DNA of 64,000 nucleotides from Pelovirga terrestris (GTDB lineage: Bacteria; Desulfobacterota; Desulfuromonadia; Desulfuromonadales; Geopsychrobacteraceae): assembly GCF_014773365.1 (NCBI RefSeq), contig NZ_JACWUN010000013.1:38727-102726 (forward strand), written 5' to 3'. The notes beneath the pieces are model-generated. The model saw nothing but the letters and a program-made list of their open reading frames with translations, searched no databases and was not told the origin of the DNA. How positions within the stretch are numbered: the stretch's first letter is position 1; each line of letters starts with the position of its first letter. Made by a program: the position numbers and the translations under genes. Below, piece by piece: positions 59,540 to 64,000 of this stretch.

Positions 59540-62200
59540 ATGGCGTTACAAGGATTTGACAAGGCGTATTATCTGGGAGCAAAGCTGGCCGAATTGCAGG
59601 CTACGCAACCCGAGTGGGTTGGTAAGGACGCAGATTTTCTTGAAACCGTTCTTAGCAATGTCTACGGCTTGACCGCCGAAGAACACTATGCTCAGTATGG
59701 TTGGCAGGAAGGGCTCGCCCCGAACCAATACTTCAGTGCTGCAGAATACAAGCTCGCCAAGGCGCAGCAACTGTTTGATTCCGGTAGTTATCTGACATTG
59801 AATAGCGCCCTGGCTGCATTCGAGCAGGCTTGGGATGGCCAGGACCCCTATCAGCATTACCTCCAGTGGGGCGCCGGTGAGGCGATCAACCCGTCCAACG
59901 CTTTCGATGCCACCCAATATTTTGCTGACAAGCTGGCGGCCCTGCAGGCTGACCCTGCTACCGCCGCTGAGTGGGCTGACAAAACGGCTACTGAAGTTCA
60001 GGATGCCTTCCTGGCTGCCGGCCTGACGGCTATTGAGCATTTCATGCTCTATGGTGAAGATGAAGGGCTCACCATCACCCCGGTTCCTGCTGATGAGCAG
60101 GTGGACGCTGGTGAGATGACACCGATGGTTGGCGAGACCTTCACGCTCACTGCAGGTGTGGACACGGTTGCCGGTACCGCTGGCAATGACACGATTAACG
60201 CGTTTATCGACACAACTGGTACATCCGATCGCAGCACCTTCACGGCTCAGGACACTATCGACGGCGGCGCAGGCACTGACACGCTGAATATCTTCACTGA
60301 TAACGTTGGTTCTGTAAACAAAGTCTTCCCAGCATTCGCTACAGTGAAAAACGTTGAAATTGTCAATGTATACAACGATAACACTGCCGCAGCCTTTGGT
60401 GATGCCGCCAAGTTCCAAGGCGTTCAGCAGTTGTGGCAGATTGGTGCTGCTACAGACGTTACCAACCTCGGCGCTTCTACTGCTGCAGGCTTCCGTGATG
60501 TTGCTGCTCTGTCACAGACCGTCACGACAGCTACGGGCAATACCGCGGCAACCATCGCTTTGGATGACTCGACGGGTACTCTGACCACTAGCGGTGCAAC
60601 CACTGTTAGCGTCGTTGGGGAAAAAGCAGCGGCAGCCTTCACTCTGAATGTGAATGGCACTGGTACAGCAACTGCGCTGACCGTTGATACGGCAGTTGCA
60701 ACAACGATTGCCAAAAACACTGATGCAGCAGTCACTCTGAACGCTGGCGATTCGACTGGTGCTATTACGATCGCCGAGACAACTTCGCTGCAAAATATCA
60801 CAACAGGAACCGGTAACGACACTATCGCCGCTGCTGGTGCAACGGTAAAAAGTATCAGTACCGGTGCGGGCAACGACACAGTGACCATCAACACCAACGC
60901 TTTGTCGGCGACATCAACAATTGACTTGGGTGCAGGCAATGACCGCTTGGTGCTGAACTTCGCTCCAACTGCTGGCGTGACCCTGTCTGGTGGCGAAGGT
61001 ACTGATACGTTGGCAGTGGCAAAGGCAACTTACACCACTGTTTCAGGCTTTAGCCCAGCGAACCTCGCCAAGATCACCGGCTTCGAAGTGCTGGAGTTCA
61101 CCGACGCTCTTGCAGGAGGCGACAGCTTCGACATTGGCAAAGTTGCCGGCATCACCTCCTTTGTTGCAGGTGCAGGCGTTACTACGGGCAGTTCCGCTAC
61201 CATCACTGGCGTAACCCCTGGTTCCAGCGTGACTCTGGCTGGAAATGCAAGCAACAACGGTACTTTGGTTGTTGCAGTCAAAGACGCAGCGACCGGTGAA
61301 AATGATGTGCTGAACCTGAAACTGAACAAAGACTACACAGAAGACAACGACGGTACTTCTACCATTACACCAGTTTCGACTCATGTTACTGCTTCAAACG
61401 TAGAAACGCTGAACGTTGAAAGTACCGGTAAAGCAAGTGCAACTTTTGCGGGAGCTGCCGGAAATAAGGCTGACGGTGTCAACAATACGTTGAGTCTCAC
61501 CAACGACGATCTGGTGACCCTCAATGTGACTGGCAACCAAGCCTTCAGTTTCACGAGCAATGCTGCCATGACTGAGCTGGCGACCATTGATGCCTCTTCT
61601 GTCGCATTGCAGGCAACAACGGAGGGAGTTGCAGTTACTATTGATGCTTCTGCTCACGTTTCAACATCTACAGCGTTGACGATTATCGGTTCTGCAACTG
61701 GCAAGAATGTCATCACAGGTGGAGCTACTGATGATGTTATTATTGGTGGTGCAGCTTCTGACACTATTATAAGCTCTGAGGGTGCAGATACTATTACCTT
61801 GGGTGGCGGTAATGACATTTATAAATTGGGTGCCGCTACAGACTCAGTGGTTAATGCCCGCGACGTCATCACCGACTTCAACGCTAACACCGTGGGCCAG
61901 GGTACTAACGGTGCCGCGACCACTGCAGGTGCTGCTGCAGTTGCGGCTCGCAACGGTGATGTGATTGACTTGACTGAATTTAATCCAACTTTAGTTAATG
62001 TTGCAGTATTAACTAATGCATCCGACGCGACAACGTTCCTTGCTAACTCGGCTGGTGCTGCAGCAGGTGTTGCTGTCAACGTAGCTCTTGACTCATCAAC
62101 TGGTACACTGTATATCGATGGTTTAGACGATGGTGTCGCTGACAGTGTGCTGATGCTGACTGGTGTAACCACCATCGACGCAGCTGCATTTCTCGTCTAA
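59540..62200 (+). CDS. RsaA-like RTX S-layer protein, type I secreted
   Basis: An 886-residue acidic protein, rich in Ala, Thr, Gly, Val and Asp, with no Cys and no N-terminal signal peptide. Residues 1-180 hold three related ~60-residue modules, each with an aromatic YF/YL start and an EHY-x-YG-x-x-EG end. Then FTLTAGVDTVAGTAGNDTINAF resembles the RsaA junction. RTX-like glycine/Asp motifs follow (GGAGTDTL, GTGNDTIAA, GAGNDRLVL, GGATDDVIIGGAASDTI, GGGNDIYKLG). The end, STGTLYIDGLDDG..LMLTGVTTIDAAAFLV, matches a C-terminal type I secretion signal. AGGAGAG fixes the ATG at 59540. It likely forms the calcium-dependent S-layer, exported by the system at 48-52.6 kb. Confidence 0.85.
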   Translation: MALQGFDKAYYLGAKLAELQATQPEWVGKDADFLETVLSNVYGLTAEEHYAQYGWQEGLAPNQYFSAAEYKLAKAQQLFDSGSYLTLNSALAAFEQAWDGQDPYQHYLQWGAGEAINPSNAFDATQYFADKLAALQADPATAAEWADKTATEVQDAFLAAGLTAIEHFMLYGEDEGLTITPVPADEQVDAGEMTPMVGETFTLTAGVDTVAGTAGNDTINAFIDTTGTSDRSTFTAQDTIDGGAGTDTLNIFTDNVGSVNKVFPAFATVKNVEIVNVYNDNTAAAFGDAAKFQGVQQLWQIGAATDVTNLGASTAAGFRDVAALSQTVTTATGNTAATIALDDSTGTLTTSGATTVSVVGEKAAAAFTLNVNGTGTATALTVDTAVATTIAKNTDAAVTLNAGDSTGAITIAETTSLQNITTGTGNDTIAAAGATVKSISTGAGNDTVTINTNALSATSTIDLGAGNDRLVLNFAPTAGVTLSGGEGTDTLAVAKATYTTVSGFSPANLAKITGFEVLEFTDALAGGDSFDIGKVAGITSFVAGAGVTTGSSATITGVTPGSSVTLAGNASNNGTLVVAVKDAATGENDVLNLKLNKDYTEDNDGTSTITPVSTHVTASNVETLNVESTGKASATFAGAAGNKADGVNNTLSLTNDDLVTLNVTGNQAFSFTSNAAMTELATIDASSVALQATTEGVAVTIDASAHVSTSTALTIIGSATGKNVITGGATDDVIIGGAASDTIISSEGADTITLGGGNDIYKLGAATDSVVNARDVITDFNANTVGQGTNGAATTAGAAAVAARNGDVIDLTEFNPTLVNVAVLTNASDATTFLANSAGAAAGVAVNVALDSSTGTLYIDGLDDGVADSVLMLTGVTTIDAAAFLV

Positions 62201-62221
62201 TCTAATAATCTAAAAGTGTAC

Positions 62222-62256
62222 CCTAACCCCACAACTCACCGTGGGCTAGTATGACC
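62222..62256 (+). repeat. 3'-end repeat, copy 1
   Basis: A ~35-base sequence (CCTAACCCCACAACTCACCG and on) just after the S-layer stop. A close copy is at 62627-62664, after the next gene. It contains a small CAC/GTG-type hairpin around CACCGTGGGC. Confidence 0.7.
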
Positions 62257-62264
62257 AACAAAAT

Positions 62265-62299
62265 CCCCCGTCCTTCAACCTTGAGGGGCGGGGGTTTTT
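62265..62299 (+). terminator. Terminator of the S-layer gene
   Basis: CCCCCGTCCTTCAA and TTGAGGGGCGGGGG pair over 14 positions (G-U allowed) around a two-base centre, followed by TTTTT. A very stable stop, as expected for an abundant mRNA. Confidence 0.9.
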
Positions 62300-62322
62300 A
62301 CTTAAACAGGAGGGTGTCGTAA

Positions 62323-62601
62323 ATGCAACGACGGGAGCGCATTAAGCATGCCAAGAGAGTGCTTAGTGGACTGCAGGAACTGGAAGCAAATTGGTTGGGA
62401 GGAAGCAACGACCAACACCAAGAAGCACAACGTCGCGAACGGCTTAAAATTCTTGAGGCAGAGCTCGCAGTAATGCGCTTTCTCCAATCAGAACGGCGAC
62501 TGATGCAGCAAATCTGGATAGCCATTCCCAGCGTGATGGGAGGTTCGTTAGTGACGTTGTTCATTCAGCGTTTTCTTGGCTACCTGAGCAGTACTTATTA
62601 A
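62323..62601 (+). CDS. Small protein with C-terminal membrane helix
   Basis: A 92-residue protein of unknown family. Residues 1-60 are charged and helical (QRRERIKHAKRVLSGLQELEANWLGG..), then a hydrophobic segment IWIAIPSVMGGSLVTLFIQRFLGYL near 67-90 looks like a single membrane anchor. AGGAGGG precedes the ATG. It starts 24 bases after the S-layer terminator, so it depends on read-through or its own promoter. A repeat shared with the S-layer 3' end follows it. Confidence 0.6.
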   Translation: MQRRERIKHAKRVLSGLQELEANWLGGSNDQHQEAQRRERLKILEAELAVMRFLQSERRLMQQIWIAIPSVMGGSLVTLFIQRFLGYLSSTY

Positions 62602-62626
62602 ACAGACAAGGACGTTTCCCCGCAGA

Positions 62627-62664
62627 CCCAACCCCCACAACCCACCGTGGGCCAGAATGACCCC
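62627..62664 (+). repeat. 3'-end repeat, copy 2
   Basis: CCCAACCCCCACAACCCACC and on, close to base-for-base the same as 62222-62256 in the shared core AACC-CACAAC-CACCGTGGGC-AG-ATGACC. It again precedes a terminator. Confidence 0.7.
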
Positions 62665-62674
62665 AACCCCCACG

Positions 62675-62701
62675 CCCAGCCAATCTTGGTTGGGTTTTTT
62701 T
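62675..62701 (+). terminator. Terminator after the small membrane protein gene
   Basis: CCCAGCCAA (62675-62683) pairs with TTGGTTGGG (62686-62694), followed by seven Ts. Confidence 0.8.
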
Positions 62702-62801
62702 ATTCCCCGCCTCAAAACACCTTCCTGAATGTCACCTTCCCGAACATCATTCATCAAAATCCATTCAGGGATAACCCAACAAACACAAGAAAGGAGCCCC
62801 T

Positions 62802-63083
62802 ATGCGTGAGTATCACTGTATCAACGACCTGCTCGACCTGTCCTCAGAAGACCCCGTCCTCTGGCGGGAAATTTACGGCTATATGCAGGTGTGCCTGTAT
62901 GAGGATGAAGAAGCCGACCTGCTGTTCCGCGTGGCCACCGAAGACGACCTGCCCGAGATTCAAGCCTTGGGAACCCCCGAAGAAACCGCCACCATCATCT
63001 TACAAAACCGCACCATCCAACGCATCATCTTTGTCACCGAAGTCATCTTCCTAATATTTATAGAACAGGCACTTTATTCTTGA
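62802..63083 (+). CDS. Small acidic protein of unknown function
   Basis: A 93-residue protein. It starts MREYHCINDLLDLSSEDPVLW and is acidic (EDEEADLLF, TEDDLPEIQ) up to about residue 65. Then it ends in a hydrophobic segment, IIFVTEVIFLIFIEQALYS, that could anchor it in a membrane. AAAGGAG precedes the ATG, so translation is credible. I recognise no family. Confidence 0.5.
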   Translation: MREYHCINDLLDLSSEDPVLWREIYGYMQVCLYEDEEADLLFRVATEDDLPEIQALGTPEETATIILQNRTIQRIIFVTEVIFLIFIEQALYS

Positions 63084-63168
63084 CCTGTGTTTTGCCTTGG
63101 GGTAGGGTGGCGGTGTACTGACCGGTGGTGAGCCTGGTCGACGTAATGCCATTTATGCGACAGTGAAA

Positions 63169-63197
63169 TTGTTGTGTTTCTGAATGGGTGCTATACT
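63169..63197 (+). promoter_or_regulatory. Promoter candidate of the DUF4160/DUF2442 pair
   Basis: TTGTTG (63169-63174) and TATACT (63192-63197) with 17-base spacing, 35 bases before the DUF4160 start codon. Confidence 0.5.
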
Positions 63198-63231
63198 GCA
63201 TTTAGTTTAAGCTTTGTCCGAGGGAGTGTTC

Positions 63232-63492
63232 ATGCCGACCATCAGTATGTTTTATGGAATTGTCATCCAGATGTTTTGGAAGGAACATCCCCCACCACAT
63301 TTTCATGCATTATACGCAGAGTACGAAGTGTTGATTAATATCCAAACGCTGGAAGTTGTGAAAGGATATTTGCCAAGGCGGGCAATGGTTATGGTTCTGG
63401 AATGGGCTAATGAGCATCGAGCTGAACTCATGGAGGCGTGGAATCAATGTGTGCATATGCAACCACCGCAGAAAATCGAACCTCTCTCGTAG
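63232..63492 (+). CDS. DUF4160 domain protein
   Basis: An 86-residue protein of the DUF4160 family. MPTISMFYGIVIQMFWKEHPPPHFHALYAEYEVLINI is the signature (PT-I, F-G-I-I-M, HxPPHFHA-Y). The rest, GYLPRRAMVMVLEWANEHRAELMEAWN, is a conserved helix pair. GAGGGAG sets the ATG at 63232. DUF4160 genes are commonly paired with DUF2442 genes, as here; the pair has been suggested to be a toxin-antitoxin-like unit, but no activity is known to me. Confidence 0.88.
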   Translation: MPTISMFYGIVIQMFWKEHPPPHFHALYAEYEVLINIQTLEVVKGYLPRRAMVMVLEWANEHRAELMEAWNQCVHMQPPQKIEPLS

Positions 63493-63776
63493 AGCCACCC
63501 ATCACACCAGCGATGCCTTGGCGGGTGCAGCAGGTTGATGTCTTGCCGGATTATCGGCTTTTTGTGCGCTTTCTGGATGGCCTTGAAGGTTACGTCAATA
63601 TGAAATCATTTTTGTTTTCAGATCAAGTCGGTGTTTTTGTCGATTTGCGTGATCCTGATCGATTTACTCAAGCCGCCCTCGTCTATGGTGCAGTGACATG
63701 GCCAGGTGACCTGGATCTTGCCCCTGATGCCATGTATGATCAGATAAAGGCTGTCGGTGAATGGAATCTTGATTAG
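63447..63776 (+). CDS. DUF2442 domain protein
   Basis: A 109-residue protein. The DUF2442 fold covers about 25-100: [32 protein letters not shown], then [28 protein letters not shown]. The frame overlaps the DUF4160 gene by 46 bases if the ATG at 63447 is used; an internal ATG at 63513 would avoid overlap but has no ribosome site. Overlap suggests coupled translation of the pair. The REP transposase gene begins one base after its stop. Confidence 0.82.
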   Translation: MCAYATTAENRTSLVEPPITPAMPWRVQQVDVLPDYRLFVRFLDGLEGYVNMKSFLFSDQVGVFVDLRDPDRFTQAALVYGAVTWPGDLDLAPDAMYDQIKAVGEWNLD

Positions 63777-63777
63777 T

Positions 63778-64000
63778 ATGGCCCTTCCGCGCTACGCCCA
63801 AGTCTCCTTAAGTGAAACCCCCTGGTATCACGTTGTTTCCCGCTGTGTGCGCCGCGCCTTTTTGTGCGGTGTGGATCATATCACCGGCCAGAGCTTTGAA
63901 CACCGTCGCGACTGGATCGAACAGCGCATTCTGCAGCTGGCTGGAGTCTTTACCATCGATGTCGCCGCCTATGCGGTGATGCACAACCATTATCATATCG
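63778..64000 (+). CDS. REP-associated tyrosine transposase, 5' part
   Basis: The first 74 residues of a Y1 (HUH) transposase of the TnpA-REP/RAYT group. The [16 protein letters not shown] start and the [18 protein letters not shown] segment are typical. The HUH metal site appears at the window edge as MHNHYHI. The catalytic Tyr would lie beyond 64000. Such enzymes move or copy REP palindromes, and candidate REP units stand at 219-289. The gene continues out of the window, so its intactness cannot be judged. Confidence 0.9.
   Translation, partial: MALPRYAQVSLSETPWYHVVSRCVRRAFLCGVDHITGQSFEHRRDWIEQRILQLAGVFTIDVAAYAVMHNHYHI

Noticed and set aside
59546..61657. Long antisense ORFs opposite the S-layer gene
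   Set aside because: They are shadows caused by the biased composition of an Ala/Thr-rich gene; no ribosome sites are associated.

Overview
The window looks like a chromosomal segment of an anaerobic, flagellated deltaproteobacterium of the Desulfuromonadales type (Desulfuromonas/Geobacter/Pelobacter relatives). This is inferred from gene order and content: tRNA-Ser, SRP RNA, dnaX, ybaB, recR, single-chain pyruvate:ferredoxin oxidoreductase; a futalosine menaquinone pair; MglB/MglA-like genes; many PilZ and GGDEF proteins. No 16S gene or other decisive taxonomic marker is present.

Layout. 1-7.1 kb: end of a flagellin gene, then flaG, fliD, fliS, a fliT-like gene and two tandem PilZ genes, interrupted between flaG and fliD by two toxin-antitoxin modules, a structured repeat family and a hendecad-repeat coiled-coil gene. 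7.1-9 kb: a HepT/MntA pair and a diguanylate cyclase. 9.3-11.4 kb: fliK-like and flhB-tail-like genes. 11.4-24 kb: tRNA-Ser, 4.5S RNA, dnaX with a predicted programmed -1 frameshift, ybaB, recR, nifJ, an alanine-type aminotransferase behind an Ala-rich leader peptide and attenuator, gshA, tkt. 24.3-29.3 kb: a TDT-family channel, arfB, a periplasmic binding protein overlapping a histidine kinase gene, tRNA-Phe. 29.4-38.4 kb: DAHP synthase behind a Phe-rich leader peptide and attenuator, serC, PilZ, a VanZ-like protein, serA, mqnD, mqnB and an unknown partner. 38.5-42.4 kb: a MITE-like element, mglB/mglA-like genes, tRNA-Asn, a 3'-truncated hipA with hipB, and a pirin.

42.4-62.3 kb is a cell-surface locus: dTDP-rhamnose synthesis (rfbB, D, A, C), two rhamnosyltransferase-like GT2 enzymes, a complete type I secretion system (ABC, HlyD, TolC-like), an ABC polysaccharide exporter (wzm, wzt), a methyltransferase with tandem coiled-coil repeats, two more glycosyltransferases, an acyltransferase, and an RsaA-like RTX S-layer protein gene with a strong promoter and long leader. 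The likely logic is that rhamnose-containing O-polysaccharide is made, capped and measured, exported by Wzm/Wzt, and then holds an S-layer protein secreted by the type I system, as in Caulobacter. The last 1.7 kb holds small unknown genes, a DUF4160/DUF2442 pair and the start of a REP-associated transposase.

The most interesting points are the two amino-acid attenuators (Ala, Phe), each with mutually exclusive stems that can be read off directly; the methyltransferase/coiled-coil candidate chain-length ruler next to wzt; a 7-bp tandem repeat inside wzt that could switch it on and off; and the RsaA-like S-layer, exporter and O-antigen assembly.
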